Source: CAYWTX01 sp964461295 (GTDB lineage Bacteria; Planctomycetota; Phycisphaerae; SM23-33). From it: a stretch of DNA of 9,232 nucleotides. A model generated the notes under the pieces. That model searched no databases, had not been told where the DNA came from, and was given only the letters and a program-made list of their open reading frames with translations. Shown here piece by piece: positions 1-6,681 of this stretch. Position 1 is the stretch's first letter; every line of letters starts with the position of its first letter. The stretch covers positions 1 through 9,232 of the forward strand of contig CAYWTX010000654.1 of the NCBI GenBank assembly GCA_964461295.1. Reading direction: 5' to 3'. A program made the translations under genes and the position numbers.

Positions 1-6
1 ACCCGA

Positions 7-25
7 CCGTGCCGACACGGCACGG
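7..25. repeat. 7-bp perfect hairpin
   Basis: CCGTGCC (7-13) and GGCACGG (19-25) form a perfect 7-bp stem with a 5-base loop. Flanking ACCC (1-4) and GGGT (33-36) could extend the fold. No T-run follows, so it is not a standard intrinsic terminator. It could be the tail of a structured element or the 3' end signal of a gene left of the window. Confidence 0.35.
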
Positions 26-170
26 CTCTGTTGGGTTGCGGAATCGCTCACCGGGTTCGTTGAGTTGGTCCCGGTTCCATCGCGGGCGCGGGCGGGAGGG
101 GAGGATCGCCATCGCAATCGGCGACGCGTCGGGGACAGACCGCCTCCACCGTTCACCCCGCCTGTCGCCA

Positions 171-192
171 CCTTGACGGCGCCTTGACGGCC
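171..192 (+). repeat. tandem 11-bp repeat over the -35 region
   Basis: CCTTGACGGC occurs at 171-180 and again at 182-191, giving a period of 11 bases, about one helical turn. Each copy contains a TTGACG box. Two identical boxes on the same helix face at a promoter could be overlapping -35 elements or a two-site operator for an activator or repressor. No known metalloregulator site such as an ArsR/SmtB or MerR dyad was recognised. Confidence 0.5.
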
Positions 193-201
193 GCTTAGAT
201 T
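173..201 (+). promoter_or_regulatory. sigma70-like promoter
   Basis: TTGACG (173-178) matches the -35 consensus at five of six positions. TAGATT (196-201) is a partial -10 match, and the spacer is exactly 17 bases. Transcription would start near 207-210, giving a leader of about 270 bases before the ATPase gene at 480. The normal 17-base spacer argues against MerR-type control, which uses 19-20 bases. This is a consensus match by eye only. Confidence 0.45.
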
Positions 202-250
202 GCGTATGCTGCACAACTTGGAAGGCCCTGTGAAGGAGAAAGCCCCGAAC

Positions 251-397
251 GTGCCCGCCCCCTTGCCGAAAGATGAGGGCGCGATCGGCCCCGCCAGCCG
301 GGGGCAAGCCGAGGGAGAGCAGGATGCGCTCAAGGCCCTCGAAGAGGCGGCGAGGAAGCTGCCCGGCCGAACCAGGAGCGACCATAGGGAAGGCTGA
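251..397 (+). CDS. possible small leader ORF, 48 aa
   Basis: A GTG at 251 opens a 48-codon frame, preceded by AAGGAG at 233-238, twelve bases upstream, which is longer than ideal. The predicted peptide is Pro/Gly/Ala/Glu-rich at first, then has an amphipathic helical stretch (DALKALEEAARKL), and ends Arg/His/Glu-rich. It has no membrane segment, no Cys and no recognisable domain. Roughly four-fifths of its codons end in G or C, which fits coding but also chance in such GC-rich DNA. The same frame can be read back to a TTG at 200, where no ribosome site is seen. It lies between the predicted promoter and the ATPase gene, so it would be a leader peptide or small partner of that gene if real. 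I do not recognise it. Confidence 0.33.
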   Translation: MPAPLPKDEGAIGPASRGQAEGEQDALKALEEAARKLPGRTRSDHREG

Positions 398-469
398 AGA
401 CGCCGAACTTGCAGCTGGGGCTTGACGTAAGACGTGGTAAGGCGAGCCGGGGGGTATACGCCCGTAAGC

Positions 470-473
470 GGAG
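470..473 (+). promoter_or_regulatory. ribosome binding site of the P-type ATPase
   Basis: GGAG lies six bases before the ATG at 480 and supports that start. An ATG at 475 is in a different frame and too close to the site, so it was not chosen. Confidence 0.6.
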
Positions 474-479
474 CATGGA

Positions 480-2426
480 ATGGCCCACGGAATCCTGAAC
501 GAGTCAATCGAGGCCCAGACCGGAAGGGCCGCGGTGTTCATCGTCGGCATCCTCATGGGAGGGGTGCTAGTCGTCAATTCGTACCTGGCCGCATGGTTCT
601 TCGAGGACTCCTTCCACAGCAACGCCCTGGCCCTGGCCGGGGCGCTGGTGTTGGGCATCCCCATCGTGATCCATGCCGTGAAGGAGGCCTTTGAGGGCCA
701 CATGCACATGGATGAGCTGGTGGCCCTGGGCGTGATGGCGGCGCTGGCGGCGGGGGACTATCAGGCGGCCGCGACGGTGGCGTTCTTCCTGCTGCTGAGC
801 AACCTGATCGAGCGGCGGACGGCACTGGGCGCGCGGGCGAGCATCGCGGGGCTGATGAGGATTTCGCCTACGAAGGCGCATCGCGTGCTGGCGGCGGGCG
901 GCGAGGAACTGATCGACCCGCGGGAACTGCGGCAAGGGGACCTGGTGCGCGTTCGGCCGGGGGATAACATCCCCGCCGACGGGGTGGTGGTGAGCGGCAG
1001 TTCGAGCGTGGACCAGGCGAACGTGACGGGCGAGTCGCTGCCGGTGGACAAGGCCGAGGGGGACGAGGTGTTCAGCGGCACGAGCAACGTGGCGGGGGCG
1101 GTCGACGTGCGTGTGACGCGGGCGGGCGAGGACACCACGCTGGGCAAGGTGAAGAAGCTGATCCTCCAGGCCGAGCGGACGCGGATTCCGATCATGCGGC
1201 TGATCGACCGGTACGCGGCGTGGTACACGCCGGTGATCCTGATGCTGGCGGCGACGGTGCTGCTGCTGACGGGCGACATGACGCGGTCGGTGACGATGCT
1301 GATCGTGGCGTGCCCGTGCGCGTTGATCCTGGCCGTGCCGACGGCGATGGTGGCGGCGCTGTCGTGCGCGGCGCGGCTGGGGATTCTGGTGAAGGACGTT
1401 TCGACGATCGAGCTGGCGGGCGAACTGAGCGCGTTCGTGTTCGACAAGACCGGCACGCTGACGACGGGGCAGCTGGCGGTGACGCGGATGATGCCTGCCG
1501 AGGGCGTGGATGGGGCGGCCCTGCTGGCGGTCGCGGCGTCGGCGGAGCATTTGTCGAAACACCCGGTGGCGCGGGCGGTGATGGCGGTGGCGGAGCGGGC
1601 CCGCGTGGCGCTGGGCGAGGCGACCGACTTCGAGGAACTGAGCGGGCGCGGCGTGCGGGCCACAGTGAACGGCCTGGGCGTGCTTGTGGGCCGCAAGACG
1701 TGGCTGGCCGAGCAGGGGGTGTCGATGGCGCCGATGGCGGGCGAGCAATACGCCGAGCCGGAGGGGTTGAGCTCCCTGCACGTGGCCCAAGGCGGAACGC
1801 TGCTGGGGTGGATCGGATTGGAGGACCGCACGCGGCCGGAAGCGCGGGCGGCGATGGACGAACTTCGCGCGCTGGGGCTGAAGGAACTGGTGATGGTGAC
1901 GGGGGACCGGTGGTCGGTGGCGCGTCGGGTCGCCCGGGACATGGGCTGCACCGAGGTGCAGGCGGAGGTCCTGCCGGGGGACAAGCTGGACCTGGTGGCG
2001 GCGTTGAAGGAGCGGGGGCACAAGGTGGCGGTGGTGGGCGACGGCGTGAACGACGCCCCGGCCCTGGCGGCCGGGGACGTTTCCATCGCGATGGGAGCCG
2101 CGGGCAGCGACGTGGCGATCAACTCGTCGATGATCGCGCTGATGAACAACGACCTGCGGAGGCTTCCGTTCTTTCTGAATCTCAGCCGCAAGACGAAGTC
2201 GGTGGTGCACCAGAACCTGCTGTTCGGGGCGGCTTTCATCACGCTGTTTGAGGTGCTGGCGGCGATGGGGTGGATCAGCCCGGTGATGGGCGCGGTGCTG
2301 CACGTGGTGGCGGCGACGGGCGTGATCTTCAACAGCGCGCGGCTGGTGCGGTTCGGCGAGGAGATGCAGGGGCCGACGGTTGAGCAGCGTCCTCGCGAGA
2401 TGAGGGCGAAAGCGGTGGCGGCGTAG
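480..2426 (+). CDS. heavy-metal-translocating P1B-type ATPase
   Basis: This 648-residue integral membrane ATPase pumps a metal cation across the inner membrane using a phosphoaspartate intermediate. All catalytic parts are visible: actuator motif TGES at 183-186, ion-site CPC at 278-280 in TM6, phosphorylation motif DKTGT with Asp322, the P1B-specific HP at 361-362 in the nucleotide domain, TGD at 475-477, and GDGVND at 520-525. Eight membrane segments fit: about 17-40, 48-67, 78-90, 94-110, 245-264, 271-292, 577-596 and 600-620. There is no N-terminal HMA domain (no GMxCxxC), which makes it shorter than ZntA or CopA. CPC plus overall similarity suggests a Zn/Cd/Pb-type (P1B-2) pump, but the TM7 Lys and TM8 Asp of ZntA are missing. 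TM7 instead has Glu591 and TM8 reads HVVAATGVIFN (608-618), so the substrate is uncertain. It is convergent with the permease gene that follows. Confidence 0.95.
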   Translation: MAHGILNESIEAQTGRAAVFIVGILMGGVLVVNSYLAAWFFEDSFHSNALALAGALVLGIPIVIHAVKEAFEGHMHMDELVALGVMAALAAGDYQAAATVAFFLLLSNLIERRTALGARASIAGLMRISPTKAHRVLAAGGEELIDPRELRQGDLVRVRPGDNIPADGVVVSGSSSVDQANVTGESLPVDKAEGDEVFSGTSNVAGAVDVRVTRAGEDTTLGKVKKLILQAERTRIPIMRLIDRYAAWYTPVILMLAATVLLLTGDMTRSVTMLIVACPCALILAVPTAMVAALSCAARLGILVKDVSTIELAGELSAFVFDKTGTLTTGQLAVTRMMPAEGVDGAALLAVAASAEHLSKHPVARAVMAVAERARVALGEATDFEELSGRGVRATVNGLGVLVGRKTWLAEQGVSMAPMAGEQYAEPEGLSSLHVAQGGTLLGWIGLEDRTRPEARAAMDELRALGLKELVMVTGDRWSVARRVARDMGCTEVQAEVLPGDKLDLVAALKERGHKVAVVGDGVNDAPALAAGDVSIAMGAAGSDVAINSSMIALMNNDLRRLPFFLNLSRKTKSVVHQNLLFGAAFITLFEVLAAMGWISPVMGAVLHVVAATGVIFNSARLVRFGEEMQGPTVEQRPREMRAKAVAA

Positions 2427-2430
2427 GGAC

Positions 2431-2553
2431 AGGCGGCGGGCAGGAAGCAAACCCCGGGTCGGTAGTTCAGGAGCAACCGGATGCGGCAGAAGGCAGGAAT
2501 CCAGGACGGGTCGCCCGACTCCTGCCGCCTATTGCCTGCTGCCTGCCGCCTGG
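2431..2553. repeat. convergent intergenic repeat cluster / possible bidirectional terminator
   Basis: The spacer between two convergent genes holds degenerate units of GGCAGGA type on both strands. The segment from 2431 (CAGGCGGCGGGCAGG) is an imperfect inverted copy of the segment ending at 2552 (GCCTGCTGCCTGCCGCCTGG). Inside, GGCAGGA (2492-2498) pairs with TCCTGCC (2520-2526), and the enclosed CGGG (2507-2510) pairs with CCCG (2514-2517) around TCG. No T-run follows, so any termination would be Rho-like or structure-based. The right arm overlaps the last eight codons of the permease gene. It resembles dispersed degenerate repeats common in large GC-rich genomes, but copy number cannot be judged here. 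Confidence 0.5.
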
Positions 2554-4016
2554 AAGTGACGACGGGTGTTGGGCAGGATCAGGACCAGCAGCGTGGCAGC
2601 CGCGACGGCGGCGCCGGCCAGGGCGCGAATCGGCCGCTCGATGGCCCCGGTCTCGCCGCGGAGGAGCATGACGGCGGCGCCCGCCAAGGCTGCGGCGGCG
2701 AGCGCGCCCACGGCCCAGTAGCTCCACCGTCGGCCGCGGGCGAAGGCGCCGGCCAGCAGCCACAGCGCGGCCGCGCCGACGGCCATGCCGATGGCGCCGG
2801 CCAGCCCGGCGAGGGTGCGGAACTGCGGCAGCGAGGGCAGGGCCAGGCCCGCCAGGCCCGCGACGGCCGCGGCGATTCGCATCGCCCACGCCAGCAAGCC
2901 GACGGGCCCCGGCGTGGAGGACGCCCCGGCCGAGGACTCCAGCTCGCGCGTCTGGAACAGGGCGACGCCGGCGGCGAGCATGCCGCCGGCATACAGCAGG
3001 CCGTAGAGCCAACTGCGCCCCAGCAGGCCCATGGAGAGCCTTCCGACCGTCAGGTCGTCCTGGGGGTAGAACTGGGTGAAGTTGGGCACGAACCAGCCGC
3101 CCACGCGGGCCAGGAGCAGGTCGTCGCCCCAGCGGGCGAACACCAGGGGGTGGCCGGAGCCAAGGATGAACACGGCCGCGCAGACCAGCAGCGTCATGGT
3201 CTGCCCCAGCCGCGTGCTGACGGCGATGGCGAGCGCGGCGAGGACCATGAGGGCCAGCAGCATCATGGCCAGTTCGAGGATGAGTTGGCCGCGGATTCCC
3301 TGGCCGAACTGGGAGAGCGGCACGACGTGCCATTGCTTGTTGACCAGGCCGATGGCCAGCATGGCCAGCGTGAGCAGGCCGAGGGCGGCCCAGACGCCGG
3401 TGGAGGTGAACGACCAGCCGAACCACAGGTTTCCCAGCATGGACAGGGCAACGACGAGCAGGAAGGCCCCGCCGCCGATGAGGAGGACGGGCCAGTCGCC
3501 GGTGTCGCCGGCGGCGGGCATGACCTTGTGGCGCACGGTGAAGAGGAAGACCAGCGTGCAGAGGTAGTAGGCGGCCGCGACGGCGGCGAAGACGCCGGCG
3601 AACTTGCCGAGGATGAAGGTGGTTCTGGAGACGGGTTTGGTCATGACGATGAGGGCGGTCTTGTCGTCGATTTCGCGGCGCAGGACGCCCGAAGCGCTGA
3701 AGGCGGCGACGAGCAGGCCGGAGATTCGCAGCGCGCCCAGGCCGAGGTCCTCGAGCATCCGCTGGTCGGACTCGTGGTAATCGATGGAAAGCGTCCAGCC
3801 GGCGAGCGGAAGGGTGAACACGAGCAGGGCGAACGTCGCCAGCACAAGCACCGTATAGATGGGCTGGCGGATGGTCTGGAGGAACGTGGTTTTGGCGATG
3901 GCGCCGGCCTTCCAGACGAGCAGGGCGCCCAGGGCGGCGGTGGCGACGGCGGCGGCGACGAGCACGCCGGCGCCGCCGGAGGTCGTCTCGGCCAGGATGC
4001 CCGGGATGTCAGCCAT
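2529..4016 (-). CDS. ABC-2-type transporter permease with C-terminal membrane extension
   Basis: This 495-residue, strongly hydrophobic protein resembles ABC-2 family permeases. After a first hydrophobic segment (about 17-37) comes the typical TFLQTIRQPIYTVLVL helix (43-74), then RREIDDKTALIVMTKPVSR (113-131), the charged loop seen in this family, and a helix beginning with the GKFAG motif (137-160). Further helices lie near 176-196, 205-225, 243-266, 268-286 and 336-355. The usual permease ending, LFQTRELE, occurs at 353-360, yet about 135 more residues follow with four extra hydrophobic helices (about 371-393, 402-424, 433-452, 464-482). It would form the membrane channel of an ABC exporter, substrate unknown. 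No ABC ATPase gene is adjacent; both neighbours are on the plus strand. GGAG (minus strand, 4027-4030 region) sits 11 bases before the ATG. The final residues (FQAAGSRQ) come from the repeat cluster. Confidence 0.85.
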   Translation of the reverse strand: MADIPGILAETTSGGAGVLVAAAVATAALGALLVWKAGAIAKTTFLQTIRQPIYTVLVLATFALLVFTLPLAGWTLSIDYHESDQRMLEDLGLGALRISGLLVAAFSASGVLRREIDDKTALIVMTKPVSRTTFILGKFAGVFAAVAAAYYLCTLVFLFTVRHKVMPAAGDTGDWPVLLIGGGAFLLVVALSMLGNLWFGWSFTSTGVWAALGLLTLAMLAIGLVNKQWHVVPLSQFGQGIRGQLILELAMMLLALMVLAALAIAVSTRLGQTMTLLVCAAVFILGSGHPLVFARWGDDLLLARVGGWFVPNFTQFYPQDDLTVGRLSMGLLGRSWLYGLLYAGGMLAAGVALFQTRELESSAGASSTPGPVGLLAWAMRIAAAVAGLAGLALPSLPQFRTLAGLAGAIGMAVGAAALWLLAGAFARGRRWSYWAVGALAAAALAGAAVMLLRGETGAIERPIRALAGAAVAAATLLVLILPNTRRHFQAAGSRQ

Positions 4017-4030
4017 GGGTGTTTGGTCTC

Positions 4031-4049
4031 CGCTCGCCGCGGGCGAGCG
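4031..4049 (-). repeat. hairpin next to the permease ribosome site
   Basis: CGCTCGCC (4031-4038) and GGCGAGCG (4042-4049) form a perfect 8-bp stem with a 3-base loop. In the permease mRNA this stem ends where the Shine-Dalgarno GGAG begins, sharing its first G. The hairpin could limit ribosome access or stabilise the 5' end. A DNA-level operator is equally possible. Confidence 0.5.
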
Positions 4050-4124
4050 TCCTTGTTACGCAACCAACGGGGCCGCGGTTGGCGACGGAAGCGGAATTCT
4101 AGGGTCCGCTGATGCAGAGGGACA

Positions 4125-4128
4125 GAGG
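4125..4128 (+). promoter_or_regulatory. ribosome binding site of the 7-TM SPFH gene
   Basis: GAGG lies six bases before the ATG at 4135 and fixes that start. Confidence 0.55.
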
Positions 4129-4134
4129 TAATCC

Positions 4135-6459
4135 ATGAAGGCGGAGTGTCGCGGAAGGAACACGGCGTTGGCGGGCCTGGCCGTTCAGGCGGGCTGCGTG
4201 GTCGTCCTGCTATGCACCGGCGCGTGGACCGGCGCCAGGTCGGCCATCGCGGGGGCCTGGTTCCTCGCCGGCGGGCTGGGCGTGTGGATCCTGTCGGCGG
4301 TGCTGTTCTACTGCCGGCAGCTCGAGCAGCAGGAAGCGACGGAGTTGGCGGAATTGTCGGGCGGGGCGAACGGGCCGTCGATCTTTGCCGAGGGCCCGGG
4401 CGCGGCGTCTCGGCCGGGGGCGGCCCGGCGGCGTCTCGTCGAGCGGTGGGGGGTTCTGTGCTTCGCGTTGGTGTGGGCGGCGTACCTGGCGGTCGTCGGC
4501 CTGATGCTCCTGAGCATGATGGGCGCGCTGTACCGCGACGGCGGCCTGCCGGGCATCACCAACGCCGGCGCGGGCGTCATGCTGTTGCTGCTGGCGGGGT
4601 TCGTGGCGTTCCTGTTCAGCCGCTACGCCACGGGCATGTCCAGCCGGGCGGAGTGGCGGCCGCTGCGGCCGGCCGGCAGCATGTCGCTGATGGGCGCGAT
4701 GATGATCGGCGCCTCGGCGGCGGCGTTGGGCGCGGCGTGGTGGGGCTACCGTCAGGTGGACGTGGGCGTGGCGTTCGCGGTGGCCATCGTGCAGTTGATC
4801 CTGGCGGCCGAGACGGTCCTCGGCGTGGTGCTGGATCTGTACCGCCCGCGGGTGCTGGGGCGGGATGACCGTCTGAGCTACGACAGCCGGTTGCTGGGGC
4901 TGCTGGCGGAGCCGAACCGGGTTGGCCACACGTTTGCTGAGACGCTGAACTACCAGTTTGGCTTCGAGGTGTCGCGGTCGTGGTTCTACCGGCTGGTGAG
5001 CAAGGCGGTGGTTCCGCTGGCGTTGTTCGCGTTGCTGGTGTTGGCGGGGATGTCGTCGCTGGTGATCGTGCAGGAAGGGCGCCAGTGCGTGGTGCTGCGC
5101 TGGGGCCAGCGGCGGGCGGGACCGTTCCTGGGGTCGGGCCTGCACGTGAAGTGGCCCTGGCCGATCGAGACGGCCGAGCAGTTCGACGTGGGGCAGGTGC
5201 GCCAGTCGCTGCTGGGCGTGGGGGCGGAGCGTCAGCCGGTGACGGTGAACGGGCGCGAGTTGCAGCTTTGGACGACGGCGCACGGGCCGTACCAGGAGCT
5301 GGACTTCCTGCTGGCGATCCCGCCGCGGTCGCGGGAGGCGCCGTCGGAGGCCGCGGGCGCAGCGACACAGCCGGGGATCGCGGGCGCCGAGCAGAAGCCG
5401 CCGCCGGTGAACGTGATCAAGCTGGTTGTCTCGGTGCAGTACCAGGTGGTGGACGTGGAGAGGTTCGGCTATCGCTTCACCGACGCGGCGAAGCTGCTGG
5501 AGTGCGCCGCCTACCGCGAGATGGTGCGGTACTGCGCCAGCGCCACGCTGGCCGACGCCGCCGGCGGCGACGGGAATCGGCCGGAGGCCATCATGACCAG
5601 CGGCTGGCTGAAGGCCGCCGCCGCGCTGGGCGAGCGGATTGAGCGGGCCGTGGGGCCTCGGGGACTCGATCTGGGCGTGCGGATCGTGAACGTGGTCCTC
5701 ACGGCCGTGCATCCGCCGCCGGAAGCGGCGCCGGCGTATGAGGAAGTCCTGGCGGCGGAGCGGGCGCAGGATCGGTTGCGGTACAAGGCCGAGGGCGAGG
5801 CGAGCCGGACGCTGTGCCGTGTGGCGGGCGACGCGACGTCGGCGTTGGAGCTTTCGATGGCGATTGGCGAGTTGGAGGCCATGGAGAACCTGGCGGGCCT
5901 GGCCGTCGACGCGGCGGCGATGCGGCGAGACTTGGGCGGGTACAGGCGGAGCATCGAGGAGAACCTCCGGATGCTGCGCGAGGAACTGGGCCGCGAGGCC
6001 CTGCTGGGCAAGTTGGCCGGCGGCGAGGGGGGGGGCAAGGCGCACCTGGCCGGCGAGTGCGAGCGGCAGATCGAGTTGCTCAAGCGGCTGGAGACCAGCC
6101 CCTCGTCGGCGGACCTCAAGGCCGAGGTGGAGCGGGCCCGCAAGCGGGCCGACGAGTTGTTTGCCCGGGCGGCCGGCGAACCGGCGGCCCAAGTGGCGGC
6201 GGCGAAGGCATACCGCTGGACCAGGGAGATGGACGAGCGGACGCGGGCGGAGGCGTTCGAGAAGGAACTCCTGGCCTGGAAGGCCAGCCCGCGGCTATAC
6301 CGGCTGGACCGCTGGCTGAGCGTGTGGGACAAGGTGCTGCCCGACGCGACGAAGTACGTGCTGGGCGTGCCGCGCGAGCGGGTGGAACTGTGGCTGAACT
6401 GGGAGAACGGGCAGGGCGCCCGGATGGAAGGCGTGATGGAGTCCAGCGAGAGCAAGTGA
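4135..6459 (+). CDS. HflK-like SPFH/band-7 protein with seven membrane segments
   Basis: This 774-residue protein joins a polytopic N-terminus to an HflK-type SPFH domain. Six hydrophobic helices (about 9-31, 36-60, 104-131, 144-163, 182-204, 210-236) precede a seventh at 292-312, which corresponds to the single anchor of E. coli HflK. The SPFH start follows at once (EGRQCVVLRWGQ, 314-325; GLHVKWPWPI, 335-344) and continues after an Ala/Pro-rich insert (about 399-424) with KLVVSVQYQVVDVERF (429-444). The coiled coil begins at PPPEAAPAYEEVLAAERAQD (527-546). About 110 extra residues (around 580-690) interrupt it before the HflK-like end (AYRWTREMDERTRAEAFEKE, 692-711; DKVLPDATKYVL, 732-743). 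HflK-family proteins build oligomeric cages that control membrane proteases such as FtsH; this role is inferred. An odd number of spans keeps the N-terminus cytoplasmic and the SPFH domain outside the membrane, as in HflK. It is probably first of a three-gene SPFH operon. Confidence 0.88.
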   Translation: MKAECRGRNTALAGLAVQAGCVVVLLCTGAWTGARSAIAGAWFLAGGLGVWILSAVLFYCRQLEQQEATELAELSGGANGPSIFAEGPGAASRPGAARRRLVERWGVLCFALVWAAYLAVVGLMLLSMMGALYRDGGLPGITNAGAGVMLLLLAGFVAFLFSRYATGMSSRAEWRPLRPAGSMSLMGAMMIGASAAALGAAWWGYRQVDVGVAFAVAIVQLILAAETVLGVVLDLYRPRVLGRDDRLSYDSRLLGLLAEPNRVGHTFAETLNYQFGFEVSRSWFYRLVSKAVVPLALFALLVLAGMSSLVIVQEGRQCVVLRWGQRRAGPFLGSGLHVKWPWPIETAEQFDVGQVRQSLLGVGAERQPVTVNGRELQLWTTAHGPYQELDFLLAIPPRSREAPSEAAGAATQPGIAGAEQKPPPVNVIKLVVSVQYQVVDVERFGYRFTDAAKLLECAAYREMVRYCASATLADAAGGDGNRPEAIMTSGWLKAAAALGERIERAVGPRGLDLGVRIVNVVLTAVHPPPEAAPAYEEVLAAERAQDRLRYKAEGEASRTLCRVAGDATSALELSMAIGELEAMENLAGLAVDAAAMRRDLGGYRRSIEENLRMLREELGREALLGKLAGGEGGGKAHLAGECERQIELLKRLETSPSSADLKAEVERARKRADELFARAAGEPAAQVAAAKAYRWTREMDERTRAEAFEKELLAWKASPRLYRLDRWLSVWDKVLPDATKYVLGVPRERVELWLNWENGQGARMEGVMESSESK

Positions 6460-6462
6460 GCG

Positions 6463-6576
6463 CCGTCACGAAATAACTTGTTCACGTTTCCCAGGTGGCA
6501 CAGGTCTCCGACCTGTGCTGCACAGCTTGGAAAGCTGTGCCACCAAGACTGGCTTGCTCAGGTTATTTCGTGACGG
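6463..6576. mobile_element. MITE/REP-like palindromic element with 15-bp terminal inverted repeats
   Basis: CCGTCACGAAATAAC (6463-6477) and GTTATTTCGTGACGG (6562-6576) are perfect 15-bp inverted repeats, extendable by three bases with one G-T pair. Between them GGTGGCACAG (6494-6503) and CTGTGCCACC (6535-6544) form a second perfect inverted repeat. Inside lie two further hairpins: GCACAGGT/ACCTGTGC (6498-6505 with 6511-6518) and GCACAGCTT/AAGCTGTGC (6520-6528 with 6532-6540). The whole can fold as a nested cloverleaf in DNA or RNA. It holds no ORF, and no target-site duplication is obvious, although a very short one could be missed. It could be a non-autonomous transposable element, a REP-type repeat or an mRNA processing/stability structure. 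Confidence 0.6.
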
Positions 6577-6681
6577 ACCCTAAGGGCCGGCGCCGGAAGC
6601 GCCGCGAAACAAGCTGTCAGGCGAGCGATTGCGGATTCGGAAATCGTGACCGCTTGCGGAGCAGATGACGAGGAACCGGAG
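6577..6681 (+). other. spacer before the HflC-like gene
   Basis: This stretch has no gene. It contains a small stem, GGCGC (6589-6593) with GCGCC (6599-6603), and the words GATTGCGGA (6627-6635) and CGCTTGCGGA (6651-6660). GATTGCGGA recurs, and CGCTTGCGGA recurs in inverted form, in the next spacer. AGGA at 6671-6674 is the ribosome site for the ATG at 6682. No clear promoter was found. Confidence 0.4.

Larger units (their letters stand above)
1..250. other. upstream non-coding region
   Basis: I see no convincing gene in these 250 bases. The start carries a short hairpin, and the 3' part carries the tandem repeat and promoter-like boxes listed separately. A small inverted repeat, TCGCC at 106-110 against GGCGA at 120-124, lies in the middle. 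On the minus strand a frame beginning at a GTG near 171 stays open to the window edge, but its translation is low-complexity Arg/Ser/Pro/Gly and nothing else supports it. No tRNA, riboswitch or upstream gene end was recognised. Confidence 0.5.
4017..4134. promoter_or_regulatory. divergent promoter region
   Basis: This 118-base spacer separates the divergent permease and SPFH genes, so promoters for both should lie here. On the minus strand TAGAAT (4101 down to 4096) is a reasonable -10 box for the permease, but no good -35 is seen 16-18 bases upstream. For the plus-strand gene no clear -35/-10 pair is visible. A short inverted repeat, CCAAC (4064-4068) with GTTGG (4078-4082), lies near the centre and could bind a regulator. 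Confidence 0.4.

Noticed and set aside
1..173. Minus-strand frame open to the left edge, possibly a divergent gene
   Set aside because: Only about 58 codons are visible, low-complexity, with no ribosome site or motif. Open frames of this size are expected by chance at this GC content.
422..460. Second promoter close to the ATPase (TTGACG at 422-427, TATACG at 455-460)
   Set aside because: The spacing of 27 bases is too long for a sigma70 promoter, and no alternative -10 lies 16-18 bases away.
567..2476. Long open frames antisense to the P-type ATPase (up to 627 codons)
   Set aside because: Their translations are His/Arg/Pro-rich without domains, and the plus-strand frame has every catalytic motif of the family. 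They result from high GC and third-position bias.
2481..4112. 543-codon plus-strand frame opposite the permease
   Set aside because: The translation is a Gly/Gln/Glu/Asp/Arg-rich low-complexity chain. The minus strand encodes a regular multi-helix ABC-2 permease with a ribosome site.
4210..6192. 660-codon minus-strand frame opposite the 7-TM SPFH gene
   Set aside because: Composition is Arg/Gln/His/Pro-rich with no recognisable domain, while the plus strand carries a clear HflK-type SPFH domain.
6463..6576. Intrinsic terminator between the first two SPFH genes
   Set aside because: The hairpins have no downstream T-run, and the 15-bp terminal repeats fit a mobile or REP-like element better.
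6646..6681. Upstream GTG start for the HflC-like protein
   Set aside because: No ribosome site precedes it. The ATG at 6682 has AGGA at the right distance and gives the usual short N-terminus before the anchor.
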